Shown: positions 36,414 to 48,416 of the stretch, piece by piece
How the letters are laid out: every line of letters starts with the position of its first letter
Numbering within the stretch: the stretch's first letter is position 1
Source: Tilletiaria anomala UBC 951
Taxonomy: Eukaryota > Basidiomycota > Exobasidiomycetes > Georgefischeriales > Tilletiariaceae
Reading direction: 5' to 3'
DNA: 64,000 bases
Assembly (NCBI RefSeq): GCF_000711695.1
Contig: NW_013546940.1
Coordinates: 20,913-84,912, forward strand
Translations under genes and position numbers: made by a program
The notes under the pieces: model-generated
Told to the model about the DNA's origin: nothing
The model's database searches: none
The model's input: the letters and a program-made list of their open reading frames with translations, nothing else

Positions 36414-39400
36414 ATGGCGGACGAAAAAAAGGCAACCGTTCACGTCGCCGAGGAAGGGGGCGTCGTGGCGCAGGCCGAATACTTTGACCGCCTCGCGAAG
36501 CGCTCCGCCCGCCGCCACCGCCTCGTCACACTCGCCACTCTCTTCCTCTGCGGCCTGTGCTACTATCTCCTCTTCGGTGGAACCCTCCCGGACTGGCCAC
36601 ACGAGCTCCAGCCGATTTCGCTCATGTCCGACGGCTCGCAGGGGCACTGGTCCCCGTGGAGCTGGCTCACCCATGCGCTTCCACTCGGCCATCGCCCCGC
36701 CTGTGCCGGCCACCGCGGCGGCAAGCCGACTCATGACCCCTTCAACGATTCAGCCAGTGAATACGGTTACCTGTCGTACCTCAGCCGCTCGGTAGGCTTG
36801 CGCAAGCCACTCCATCACGCGCTGAGCGTGAACGGCATAGCCTGCATCGATGCATCGCGCGGCGGCATCGGCTTTGGCAACAAGGTCGATGTCTCCATCG
36901 CTTCCTCTCCTTCCCAGCTGGAAGGCTCCAACTTGGAGCAGATGTATGAGTCGCTCTTCCTCTCCATCCCGTCCGCTGAAGGCGCACGCGCAGCAAACTT
37001 GCTCTACGCAAACCACACCCATGTCAGCTCCTCCAAAGGTGACCGCAACACAGCCATATATACGGCCAAGCGCTGGGGCGAGCTGCTGGGCGTTCAGATG
37101 CCCGAAAAGATAGGCAAGATCGTCTACGAGGCAGGCAGCACCGAGTCCCAGCAAGCCGTCAAGGGCTCCGACGGAGAGTCGGGCCACTACCACCACCACC
37201 ACCGCCGCCGCCGCCACTTTGGCACTGAGAGCAGCAAGAATAGCAAGGGCAACAAGGGAAAGCATGGGAAACCACACTATGGCCCTACTACGGACCCGCG
37301 CGTGTGGATTGACACATACCACGTCTGGATCAACACGCCGCTCAACCAGTCCCTCGTCCTCACCGCCTCGCCTTCGGCCGCGGTCCCGCACCCGGAGCCG
37401 ATCTTCACCGCAAGCCTGACCGAAGACCAAGTCGGCGACGACCCCAACATCCCCGCCGAGGTCAGCCCGACGTATCACGGCTACTCCAAGTCCGGGCGCG
37501 TCGACTATGCACAGGTTGTCTATGCCAACCTTGGCCGCAAGGAGGACTACGACGCGCTGGACGCAGCGGGCATCTCGCTCCAGGGCAGGGTCGCGCTCGT
37601 GCGCTACGGCGGCCCGTTCCGCGGCCTTAAGGTGCGCGGTGCGGAGATGCGCGGCGCCGTCGCGTGCCTGATCTACACAGACCCGGCCGAAGACGGCGCG
37701 GTGACGCTTGCAAACGGCTATGCGGCTTACCCTGACGGCCCGGCCCGGCAGCCGTCGAGCATCCAGCGCGGCAGCGTCCAGGCGCTGTCGTTCTACCCAG
37801 GCGACCCCTCGACGCCGGGGCGGCCGAGCTACAAAAACGCGACGCGCCTTCTCCCGCATGAGGCTGACTCGCTGCCGGCGATTCCGTCGCTGCCCCTTTC
37901 GTACCGCGACGCCGCGCCTCTGCTGCGCGCGCTGCAGCACCACGGCAGACCCGCATCCGCCATGGGCACCGGCCGTGACTGGGACGGTGCCGTACCCGGC
38001 ATCGCCGGTGAGTACTGGACTGGTCCCGCGCCGGACGTCGTCGTGAGTCTGCAAAATTTTGGCGAGCTGGCGGTACGCAAGATATGGAACGCCTACGCCG
38101 TCATCCCCGGCCACGTCGCCGACGAGGTCGTCGTGCTCGGCAATCACCGCGACGCGTGGACCTTTGGCGCTGCCGACCCGTCTTCGGGCAGTGCCGTGTT
38201 TGAGCAGATCGTCAACGGCCTCGGCGCGATGGTCTCCAAAGGCTGGAAGCCGCTGCGCACCATCATGATCGCCTCGTGGGATGCCGAGGAGTTCGGTCTT
38301 GTCGGTAGTACTGAGCACGCCGAGGACTTCCCAGACTGGATCAAGGCGAACGTTATCATGTACCTCAACCTCGACATCGCCGTCTCCGGCTCAGCCTTTG
38401 GCGGCAGGGCCAGCCCGAGCCTGGTAGACCTCCTCGCGGACGTCGCGGCCAAGGTCGACGACCCGGACAGCCCGCTCGGCGCCAACGGGAAGCTCGCGTT
38501 CCCCCGCGGACATGCCCTCGGCAGCGGCAGTGACTTTACCAGCTACCTCCAGCACCTCGGCATCGCGAGCGCCGACATGAGCTTCAGTAGGAGGGAAACC
38601 GATCCCGTCTATCACTACCACTCGCAGTACGACTCCTTTGTACGTTTTGCTTCTCTTGCTTTTGCTCTTGTTTTTTTCGCTCCGGCGCACGGGACCGCAC
38701 CGCTGACGCTTCCTCGCGCACAGAACTGGATGGACAACTTTGGCGATCCCAGCTGGAAACGCCACGTTGCCGTCGCCAAGGTGTTTGGCCTCGCAGCGTT
38801 GCGCAGCGCGTCGAATCTCTTCGTGCCTATCAATACCACGGCCTACGCCGAGGAGCTCGGAAGGTACGTGCAAAATGTCGAACGCCTCCCCGCCGCCCCT
38901 GCAGCCGCCACTTCCGCTGCGGCGGACTTTGGGCCGCTGCGCAGGGGCGTCAAGCGCATCGTCGACGCGGCTGCTGCGCTCGATGCGACCAAGGAGCGCC
39001 TCGCGGCCCGGCTGCGCAAAGCTTTGAAACACGCGCACGAGGCCGACGAGATTGAAGACCAGCTACCTGCTGAGAAGCACAACAACCATGACGGGTCGCG
39101 GCCGGACCGCCGCAGGGGGAGAAGGGAGGCTCGACAGGAGCTACGCAGGATCATCACTGAGATCCGCAGAGTCAACGCGAAAGCGACCAAGTTCGAGCAG
39201 GGCTTCATCTCCGAAGACGGCCTCGTCGGCCGGCCGTGGTACAAGCACCTCGGCGTTGCACCTGGCAGGTACCTCGGCTACGGCGCGACGACGCTGCCCG
39301 GCGTCACGGAAAGCATTACGCTCGATGGCGGCAAGGGGACGCAGGAGGAGATCGACAGGCTCGCGGCGCATCTGGAGAAGATCGCCGCGCGGCTTCTGGT

Positions 39401-39416
39401 TGCTGGTGCGCAATGA
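36414..39416 (+). CDS. Glutamate carboxypeptidase II-like M28 metallopeptidase (Vps70/NAALADase type), type II membrane protein
   Basis: Two exons (36414-38639, 38724-39416) encode 972 residues. A cytosolic basic N terminus precedes a signal anchor (LVTLATLFLCGLCYYLLFG, about residues 38-56). A PA domain follows (GRVALVRYGGPFRGLKV), then the M28 catalytic domain with every zinc ligand visible: H578 in NHRDAW, D588 in ADPSSG, the E625-E626 pair (catalytic base and ligand), D654 in LNLDIAVSG, and H736 in YHSQYDS. A transferrin-receptor-like dimerisation domain closes the protein. It should cleave acidic C-terminal residues from peptides in the vacuole or at the surface. A His/Arg run from CAC/CGC repeats (37186-37217) interrupts the N-terminal part. 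The 84 bp intron has no stop and is a multiple of three, so retention would add 28 residues. Confidence 0.92.
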   Translation: MADEKKATVHVAEEGGVVAQAEYFDRLAKRSARRHRLVTLATLFLCGLCYYLLFGGTLPDWPHELQPISLMSDGSQGHWSPWSWLTHALPLGHRPACAGHRGGKPTHDPFNDSASEYGYLSYLSRSVGLRKPLHHALSVNGIACIDASRGGIGFGNKVDVSIASSPSQLEGSNLEQMYESLFLSIPSAEGARAANLLYANHTHVSSSKGDRNTAIYTAKRWGELLGVQMPEKIGKIVYEAGSTESQQAVKGSDGESGHYHHHHRRRRHFGTESSKNSKGNKGKHGKPHYGPTTDPRVWIDTYHVWINTPLNQSLVLTASPSAAVPHPEPIFTASLTEDQVGDDPNIPAEVSPTYHGYSKSGRVDYAQVVYANLGRKEDYDALDAAGISLQGRVALVRYGGPFRGLKVRGAEMRGAVACLIYTDPAEDGAVTLANGYAAYPDGPARQPSSIQRGSVQALSFYPGDPSTPGRPSYKNATRLLPHEADSLPAIPSLPLSYRDAAPLLRALQHHGRPASAMGTGRDWDGAVPGIAGEYWTGPAPDVVVSLQNFGELAVRKIWNAYAVIPGHVADEVVVLGNHRDAWTFGAADPSSGSAVFEQIVNGLGAMVSKGWKPLRTIMIASWDAEEFGLVGSTEHAEDFPDWIKANVIMYLNLDIAVSGSAFGGRASPSLVDLLADVAAKVDDPDSPLGANGKLAFPRGHALGSGSDFTSYLQHLGIASADMSFSRRETDPVYHYHSQYDSFVRFASLAFALVFFAPAHGTAPLTLPRAQNWMDNFGDPSWKRHVAVAKVFGLAALRSASNLFVPINTTAYAEELGRYVQNVERLPAAPAAATSAAADFGPLRRGVKRIVDAAAALDATKERLAARLRKALKHAHEADEIEDQLPAEKHNNHDGSRPDRRRGRREARQELRRIITEIRRVNAKATKFEQGFISEDGLVGRPWYKHLGVAPGRYLGYGATTLPGVTESITLDGGKGTQEEIDRLAAHLEKIAARLLVAGAQ
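37186..37217 (+). repeat. CAC/CGC triplet repeat encoding a His-Arg run
   Basis: Consecutive CAC codons pass into CGC codons inside the peptidase gene, giving about five His then four Arg. It lies between the anchor and the PA domain in a poorly conserved charged segment. Confidence 0.85.
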
Positions 39417-39610
39417 GTTGATCGCATTTTTCACTTTCCTTTTTTGGCCATCTCTCCCTTCCATTCTTTCCATGGACGCTTTGTTCCCTGCACCACCCAC
39501 ACGATGTGAAATGCATAACTAGTGTGTAATTGTCGTCTCACCGGTCCTAGTGTACAATGATAGAAGCTGATGCGGCAGCGCAGCTGAGTTGCTAGTGACG
39601 GTCAGGAACA

Positions 39611-41031
39611 TCAAGCCTTGACCTTCTTGGCTTTCCCTTCCTTGCCATTCACCTTGGCCTTGGCCTTAGCCTTGGCAGCATCGACCTGTACCTTCTCCGC
39701 TGCTTTGCGGGTGACAGCACCATCGGCCGCTGAGCTGCGCGCCTTGCTCTCCTTCTCCTTGAGGCCAGCATCGGCGCTACCGCCCTTCCTGGCCGCGCTT
39801 TTCTTCGCCTTTACATCAGGTGCTGCTTTTACCACATCCGTCTCGCCCTCGCCCTCAGACTCGCCGCGACCGGCGTTCGCGCGCGCACCAGCATCGAGCA
39901 CAGCCTCCATGTCTTGCGCATCATCCATGACCACCTCTGTGCCGGCCCAGCGCCCTTCCTCGTCCATCTCGCCGACACCAGCGCCGACTTTGCAGTTCCA
40001 AATGGGCAAGCTGGCAGAGGCGCCCAGCTTGACCTCGAGCGCTTGGATGTTGCTCCATTTACCGGGGACACGCGAGACGATGTGCGGCAGCGCGGAGCGC
40101 AGATTGTCGACCAGCTGCATCGGCGTGTGCGAGCGCAGATGGCCCAGCTTGATTGCGCTTTTCGAATAAATAGAAGCCATCACAGATGTCAGCCTGCTAC
40201 AACCCGAGTGTTCATATGAGTCGATGCAACACTTACGTGTTAGTTCCTCGGTTCTGGATGTAGTATGTACCTGACAACGCCTTTTCGATGTTAGCCTTCA
40301 CCGCCTTCTTCTTCGAGATGTCAATCAAGATGGGCTGTTTCTTGCTATCAAAGAATTTCTTGCCCAGAAGAGTGGGTAACAGTGGGACAATTCGATCGTC
40401 CGCGAGGAAGAGGTCGTGGTCTTGCAACAGCTGTCGGCGGGCATCGAAAGGCTTGAATTTCCCTTTGAGCTTGCTGACTCCGACGACCCGTGAAATGGAA
40501 GTGATTTGCTGTTCTACGAGAAGATCCTTGTACTCTCGCTGCGGGTCTTTGGTGAGCAGGCAGATAGAGGTGACCGAAGTGAAAATAGGGTGCTCAAGTG
40601 GACTGTAAGGGGTCGATGATGAGCATCAGCGACGGAAGAGATTCGACTGGGAACGCAGACTTTCCTCACATTCTCACTGGCTTGACCATCTTCTTGGGGT
40701 TCAACTGCTTCACGGTTACCTGCAGCCACACCGTCTGCTTCTTGTCACTCGTATCGCCATCTAACCCATCGCCTTCTTCGACATCATCATCCGCAGCCAG
40801 AAGGTTTCGCTTCCCACCGGACACATGTTGCGATGCTCGGTGCTTCTTGTCATGTGCGGTTAGTGCATCAAATGCCAGTTGTGCTTGGCGCGGCGAGACA
40901 TGCGAGTCTATCAAGTCGATATCTGCTGCTGCAGGAGTTGCAGGTGCAGGCGTCGCCGCCACCGCGGCGGGTGCTTTGCCCTTTGCGGCTGCCTTCAGGC
41001 TCGAGCTCGAGCTCTTTCTGGAAGGTGGCAT
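39611..41031 (-). CDS. Ribosomal L1-fold ribosome biogenesis protein (RSL1D1 / Cic1 / Utp30 type)
   Basis: Three exons (41031-40670, 40602-40237, 40193-39611; introns 67 and 43 bp) encode 436 residues. After an Ala/Lys-rich basic start the L1 fold begins with TVWLQVTVKQLNPKK. VRIPLEHPIF is restored across the first splice, then comes SICLLTKDPQ, and the typical second half LFLADDRIVPLLPTLLGKKFF. The second splice gives SVMASIYSKSAIKLGHL, the segment that in ribosomal L1 reads as the GTxVSxKIG strand. The tail is highly basic (Lys/Ala), like nucleolar Cic1 and human RSL1D1. It probably works in nucleolar pre-60S or small-subunit assembly; Cic1 and Utp30 cannot be told apart here. Confidence 0.88.
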
Positions 41032-41565
41032 CTTCGACTTCAGCAAAGAGGCGCCTTTAGACTTGCAGAATAGACAAACACAGGGCAGCGGTTTCTGCTG
41101 AAATCTGTGGAGGGTGTTTTGCTATGGTACCATATCCTGGTGACAACAACAAAGGCGAAGACAAAGTCCAAGACCAAAAGAGGTGGCTCTTGACTCTCCC
41201 TGGCGATGGATGCCGCTCTTAGTTGAGGCTTGTGTGAGAGTCCCAGCTGCTCAGAAAAAAGTTGCAATTCCAATGCCGAATTCCGGATTCCGGGATCCGA
41301 ACATGGGCTCAACCAGCTGATTAGTATCTACAGTTTAGATCGGAGAGCGTGTGGCGGGCATGTGCAACTTTGAGACTAATAGACTTCCGGCAGTTGGTCG
41401 TCCTACATCGTCTCCTTCAGCATGCTCGTAGTGCAACATCCTGCTTCACGGAAAGCGATGGAAAGCGGTACTTTCGGCTGATATGTGGGTCACGCGCCTG
41501 TGAAAACTCTGTTGGAAATGAGTCGGCCGCACAGTCGCTGGCTGTATGCCGCGTGATCGTCGAGC
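41032..41565. other. Divergent promoter region of the L1-fold and RAD17 genes
   Basis: A 534 bp interval between divergent starts with no supported gene. Confidence 0.4.
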
Positions 41566-44542
41566 ATGGTTCCGTCGCGATCGTCAACGGCTGCAACTCC
41601 AGCCGGGACAAAGCATAAGCTCAGCAGCAATTCAGATACAAAGACGGGCAGCAAAAATCAACCTGCGTCGAGTAAGCGCAGCGCCGGTGGTACACAGAAA
41701 AGGCTTAGGGCTTTGGATAGCAAACCAGCAGGGTCGATTCTCAAGCAGTCAAGACTGACGTTTGGCCCACCCGGCAGCACAACGTCACCATGGCTCCCGC
41801 CATCATCCTGCTTTGACAGCGCTGCAAGCCAAAATTCACACGCTTCGCAACAAAATCGAAGCGGATCCGAGCAGCCAGATTCTCAACCAGTGACGCGGCT
41901 CTGCAAAAGGCGAGCGCAGGCGATCGACCTGCGCGAGGTGGAGGAAAGTGTGCAAGACCATTCGTGGGACGTCATTGACGATGCGACCAGCGACGAGGAG
42001 GAAGACGATGCGGCTCAATCCTTAAAAGGCCTATCATATTCTAAAAAGCTCGGTACAGCCTCTTTGAGCTCTATGAATACACCAGCGCCTGCAAGGAGTC
42101 CGTTTGACGACATTTGGTCACTCACCTTCCCCCCAACGACCCGCGCGGACCTGTCAGTACACAAGAAGAAGGTCGAGGAAGTGGAGCGATGGCTGCGGGA
42201 TGCACTTCAAGGCCCTAATCAGATGCGCAAGTACCGGCGTTTGCTTTGCTTGAGTGGCCCCAGTGGGAGCGGAAAGAGCACGGTGATGGACATTTTGGCC
42301 AAGCAAGAGGAAATCGGATTCGACGTAGCTAGCTTCGATAATCGCGCGACAAGCGGTGGGCAAGGGTATATGCAGGCGTCGCGAGCAATGGGCGAGCGTG
42401 GATCAACGGGTCTGACGGAGAAGTTTGCCGAATTTGTGCTCTACGCTGCTGGGCCCAGGCGGCTCAAGCTTGGCGACGATGATGAACCAAGCAAGCAACA
42501 CTCGAGCTCCACAGAGACAGGTGTCGTGCGGAAAAGCTTTCGCTTCGATACAGCACCGGAAACGTTGCCCTCGTCTTCCTCTAACGCCAATAAAGTGATC
42601 ATCATTGATGATTTGCCCAACTTGTCGCATCTGCCAACAAAGGAAACATTCCAAAGTTCGCTCGAAATGCTTCTTCGCAAACCATTGACTCAATTCGATG
42701 AGTATGGGAAGTTGCTCAACATTCCCGTTGTCGTCATCCTCTCTGAGTCATTGCCCAGGGCTAGCGAGGAAAGCTGGGCAAGCGGCGGTGGCGATGGTGG
42801 CGGCTGGAAAGAGAGGATGACTAGCACATGGGACGTGAGGACCGTGTTTGGGGATGTCATCCGAAATCATCCCGGGTTTGCAGAAATCAAGTTCAATCCT
42901 ATCCCAACCACGCTGATGAAGTCGGGTCTCAAGAGGATCGTCGATCTGGCCCTTGGACCGGGTCATGACAGCACTGCCACTGGCGCAATCTCCCCCACAT
43001 CCAATGCAAAAACGATCAGCAAAAAGCGCAAAGCAAAGTCAAAGCCGGACAGCGATGGTGATGCCAGTATTGGTGACGACATGCTGAGTACTGCCACGCT
43101 GCTTTCCGATGCCATTGCCAAGCACAGTGACGGCGACATCCGAAGTGCGATTAATGCATTGCAGACCGCTCTTCGTCTCGATGCTGCAGGTGCGCCAGCC
43201 CTAGCAACGAGTGCAGTCCTCGGTAGCGTGGAAAGCGATACTGATCTAGAGGTTGTCGCTGCCAAGAGCGCCAAGACGGCACGGGAAGGCAGAAGCAGGC
43301 GATTGGCAGTGGGAACGAATCAGGCCAGGAAGAGGGTCACTAGCAAGGAAAAGGTCGATCAGCTTATGACGCTCGTTGCGGAGCGGGAATCATCGATGGC
43401 TCTCTGGCATGCCCTGGGCAAAGTCCTCTACAACAAAAGTGAGTTCGATTTTGCTCTTGATAGTGTGGCACAGGAGAATTGAATGACTTGGCGTTTCTGC
43501 TGGCAGGAGCCGGTGAAGAGAAAGATGAAATGGAGCGTGCGATGATGCGCGACCTGGCAACTCGTACCAGCAGGCAGGACCTGCTCCCTGAGCATATGCT
43601 CCATCTAGAACGGAAGCTCAGCATGGTCGATATTGATGCCCTGTGGCTTCAAGTCTCAGTCGAGCCATCCAACTTTCTAATCTTCTTGCACCACAATTAC
43701 CCTCAATTCTGTGAGGACCTAGACGAGTGCGCCAGGATCGTCGATCAATACAGCTTTGTAGATGCTCGATTGCATCCTGAGCACGAGAGTGTGAGTGCTT
43801 TCCATCAATGGACGGTCCTTGTCCAGAGAACTGATAGACAGTTTCCCCTATATGTAGTGGCTCAGCTCATCTCTGTCTGCCTACTACCACTTCGTGGTAT
43901 CGAGCAAGGCCACAATGCTGCACCTGCCGTCGCCAGTACCACGCAATAGACAGAAGCTCAACAAGCCTCACTTCTGGGACGTCGGAAAGCGTAGCAAGCA
44001 GTTCAGTGATGGTCTTTCAGATGCTCAGGCGTACTTTCAACGCAAAGCTTCCCGATGTATGAGCAGTGCAGAGCAGCAAGACGATGCTTTTGCATATCTC
44101 ACTCTCAGCAGTAGTAGTTCCACTGCACTTGCTACGGAGGTCTTGCCTTTACTGGCTAAATTTCGGAGCTCAGAGGGTCAGTGGTCTTTTCCTCTTCAGA
44201 TGTGCACTTCTGCGCTAATATTCGGCTTCCCCCCATTTCTCAGGCAACGACAACGTTCTGCCGGAAAGCCTCAGCTCTCTCGGCGAATTGTCCTTCTCAT
44301 CGCGAATTGGCGTGCATGGTGAAGACGACTCCGACCTTGAGCATGGAGTCGATGAAGACACCGAGGACGGCGGCGCCGCACAGTCGATGGGGGCTATCGC
44401 GTTGCGCAAGAAAGACTTGCAAGCCGAAGCTAGCACCCTTGGGCGTTCAGATCGTAGCGGAGAAGCCCATCTCATAGATGTAGAAGACATTGAAGTGGAA
44501 ATGGGAGGAGAGCTGTCTGATGACGAGATTGACGACTTTTGA
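41566..44542 (+). CDS. RAD17: DNA-damage checkpoint clamp loader RAD17/Rad24
   Basis: Four exons (41566-43438, 43507-43790, 43858-44176, 44244-44542; introns of 67-68 bp) give 924 residues. The N terminus holds KQSRLTFG, then the family hallmark DIWSLTFPPTTRADLSVHKKKVEEV, and Walker A GPSGSGKST at about residues 231-239. IIIDDLPN is the Walker B-type segment. The helical domain includes SDGDIRSAINALQTAL, which is sensor-like, and LWHALGKVLYNKR, completed by splicing. The last exons are acidic and end DDEIDDF. With Rfc2-5, Rad17 loads the 9-1-1 clamp at damaged DNA. Ser-rich and acidic inserts (about residues 110-160 and 440-540) lengthen it relative to the human protein. All four exon joins keep phase. 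Confidence 0.95.
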
Positions 44543-44755
44543 AGGGATGAACTTGACGGTTTGTCCACATATCACATGTAGCGTAGTATCTGTATCATAA
44601 AACGTTCAAGCATCTCTGTTACTCTCCATCAATGGGCATATGCTTTGCATGCAACATCAGGACAGTCACACACCCCAGTGCACATATGGGTCTACGATGA
44701 CCGAAAGAATACCAGATGCAGAGAGTCCATAATACAACGAGATTTGGGGATTATA

Positions 44756-47700
44756 TCACACGAAGTCGAGCCCAGAATCGCTTGTGCTGCAGTCCTCCCA
44801 AATGGTGCCAATCGTGCGCTTTCCATGAGCAGCACGCTGGCCGAGGTGGTGGCACAAGCTTGACAATATATCGATGAGAGCTTCCTTCGCTTCCTGAGTG
44901 GCAGCGCTGTCGCTAGATGCATCGCCATTGATTGAGGGGCTCGTTGACTTCTGACCCAGAAGTGGCGTGCCGGGTCTGCTATCCATAGCCAGCAATGCCA
45001 ACGAGGAGCGGCACTCGGGTAAAATAGCACGAGCGAGTGCCCTACGCAGAGAAAACGCCTCCTCCAATACCGCCGCAAGGTGGTTCGAGTGGCTTGAAGC
45101 CGCGAAGAGACGCAGGAATTTGAGCCACATCAAGGAGGCAGAGACCAGTGCGAAGGTTGCATCATCTTCCGGAAGAGCAATGCGATCGGCAGCAAAGTCT
45201 GAGCTTGGGAAGATTGCTTGGTCGCCGAGGACGAGGCGCACCAAGGTGGCACAAGTGGTGGACGCTCCCAGCATCGACTTTGGACGACTAAGTTCCAGTT
45301 TTAAGCCCATTGCGACGTGATGCGCTATGTGTGCGTCGCCGAGTAGGAAGGACCATGCAGCGAGCGTGATGGAGGCGAGAACATGCGCTGGCGTTCCGCG
45401 AGCGGCCGTACGGTTGATCTGTGACACCTTGTCCGTGATTTGCATGCGACTGTTCTCGTCTTCGGTCACAATGAGTTGCAGGCCAGCTGTGCGCCTTGCG
45501 TTGAATTCTGATATGAAAGCTTTGACCGAGATGCCGCCTGCGTCGTCGTCTTTTGACGCAAGCGTCTCGGGTCCCGCGCACATGACGAGACTCGGGAAGA
45601 GCTGGCACCATAGGGCGCGGATCTGCTGCATCTGCAGCACGTTAGACACGAGGAGCAATGGCGTTGCAAGGAAGGTGCGCGTGTTGGCATCTGCAGTGAG
45701 CGCTGCGGTGCTTGCGGCGGATTCGCTTGGACATAGAGCCAGGGCCTCCTCGAGAGTAACTTGCAAAGTGTGGGAAAGCCAGGGATGGATTGAGTCGCTT
45801 TCGTTGAAGCCAACACCATTCCTCGCCGCCAGAATGTGTTCTTCTTCGAGTCCAACAAGCTGCGCCTGATGCGCAAGCCTCCAACGTGCAATAGCCGAGG
45901 CGCGCATCATGCGCCCGATCGCATTGTCCGTTGCACCCAGGCGACCCAGCGCGAGGGCCATAGTGGCATGCACGCGCGCAGGGTTGCAGGCCTGATCGCT
46001 CGCCAAGAGTTGGATGTTACGCACCTTGAGAATCGTGTGCGTCTTCTTGAGCAAAGAGGGCTCAGCAAACGGTCCCCAAGCCGTCTCCACTTCCAGCAAG
46101 CGTAGCCAGACCCGCGCTTCTTCCCGATCAGGTTGAGCAGCACCTTGCTTGCGGAAGATCGCGATAATTGGCGAGGGTATCGCTGCAACTGTCACTTCCC
46201 GGATGATGCCGATGGCTGCGGCTGCATCGGTGGTGGGAGCGCCGACGAACGCTCGCAGCACCTTGTCGACCGCGCGTGCGCTGATCCGATCGGCGCCGAG
46301 CGTGGAAAGCATCGCCTTCTTGCGTTCTGTCACATCTGCCAGCCTTTGCGCCGCGTTGCGCTGCTGCTCTGGCGTGGGTATCGCAGGGAAAGTCCTGCGA
46401 TTGCCTTGCCGCCTGATGTACCGAACGAAAGGCAGGATCGCAAAGAGCATGCAGGCGAAGAAAGAGGCGAAACGCAAAATCTCGAACAAGAGAAGATGCG
46501 ACGGCACATGGTCAAGGTGGTGTTCTGCGGGCGGCACGACGTTCGCACGTTTGAGCAGCTGGTGACTGGCGCCAATCAAAGTGGCGCCAGCCTGACGGGC
46601 AGCCGCGTGTGCGCTGTCGACCACTGAGGGAGGCGAAGAAGCCGCATTGTTCACTACATGATGCGACGCCGTCAGCTCGGTCCCACCGCCGAAGAAGGTG
46701 AAGCCCAAGAAAGCTGCCATCATGTAGTTGCTAGCTGAAGCGCGCGATGCGCCCTGCCCCGATGTCGACGACGTCGGAGAAGCTGCAAGCAGAGAGTCCT
46801 CTTCGTCCTCATCGGCGTCCATGTCGGCGTCGACATCGAAGGAGATGTCGCGCATCTCTTCATCGTCGCTGCCAACGAGTTCGTCCTTGGCATCGGCAGG
46901 CTGCAACGCCTTGAGGCGGGCCTTCTCAGCATCGCGCTCCTTCTTCGTCTGTTCCATCTCGCTCAACCAAACAGCGAGTACGTCTTCGCCTCCGCGCAAC
47001 GAGCGCACTAGCTCCTTCAAGCCCTCATTCTCACTGACGAGCGCGACCTCGCGGCGCTTGAGGTATTGGATGTACTCGGTCGCTTTACCTAAAATGGTGG
47101 CCTTGTTAAGCTTGGTCGCAGCGCTAACACCATCGACCAGGTCCCCCTGCTGTCCTTTGCCCCAGTTCGGCTTTTTGAGGACCTGTGTGCTGCCACCGTT
47201 GCTCTTGGGTCGCAGGTCACGCAGGGCGGGTACAGCATTGCGCAAAGCGGCGATACGGTCGTTAATGTTGTTCCTGTATCGCCGCTCGATGGCATTGTGC
47301 GGAACTTTGCGGGACGCCTTGCCTCCGTCGGCCTCGTCGCTGTCCTCAGCGCCGGCCTTGCTCTTCTTGCGCGAGCCTTTCTTTCGGCTGCCCTTGCCGC
47401 CTTTGCTGTTAGCATCGGCATCATTGGAAGAGCCGTCGCCTTGCATGTCGTCAACGCTCGAAGAATTCGCCGCTTGCAGTACATCCCTTTCTTGCTGCCT
47501 GACGTAGAGTTGTGCCAGAATGGCATCGAGATCGCTGAAGGCTGTGTATGTCCGAAGGAATGTCATGCGTGAATCTGGTCAGTTATGCCAAGTGAAATGT
47601 CAGCACGAAGCAGAACGCACCATTCTTATCAAGGATGCCCCATTTATCCTCAGCCCTGAGTGGTTCGGCGGCCAAACTCTTCGCATGCAGCGAAAGCTTG

Positions 47701-48383
47701 TGCGCGAGACTCGTCTCTGATTTGATTTTTTTGGTCGGTCCGCCATTGGCATCTTCCTCTTCGACAGCAGAAGCGCCGCCGCCGTCCGCGCTGGAAGAGC
47801 ACTGCTTTCCCGACGAAAGGGTCACCGGTGACGAGAAGGCGGGCTTGCTGCCATCCTTATCTTTGGCCTCGGGATCGCCACCTGCTGAGCTCGACCGCGA
47901 AGCACGGGAGCGTGCTGCGCTGCTATCAGGGTTCGGGCGCTTCTTTCCCCTGCCCCCGATCGACGGTGCTGGTGCGGCGCCCTTGCTCACCTGCTGCAGC
48001 GACGCAGCGCCAGCCGCGGACAGCGCATCCTGCATCTGCATCAATGTATTCACTTGCGTTGTTGGGTGAATGAATGCGCTTGGAGCAAAGCCGCCGAACT
48101 GCGAGAATTGCAGGATCTGCTGCGGTGTCACACAGCTGTTGCCGCTGGCGCCAGTAGCAGTTGATGAAAAAGAAATCGGCGTACTCGCCGTGGGCAGTGG
48201 TATGGACAACGGCAACGGCCAAGGGATCATCGGCAAGGCCATCTGCTGCGCTCCGCAACCAACTGCGTTGCCATTTCCATTCCCACCCTCATTCTGTGCC
48301 GCTTGCGCCATGGCAGCTGCAGCCGCTGCGATAGCCGCTTGCATTTGCATATGTGCGGCCACTTGCATATGCTGCAGATTCAT

Positions 48384-48416
<33 letters not shown>

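Noticed and set aside
36750-38318. 522-codon open frame on the minus strand opposite the M28 peptidase
   Set aside because: It mirrors the GC-rich codon use of the real gene and has no domain; every catalytic motif lies on the plus strand.
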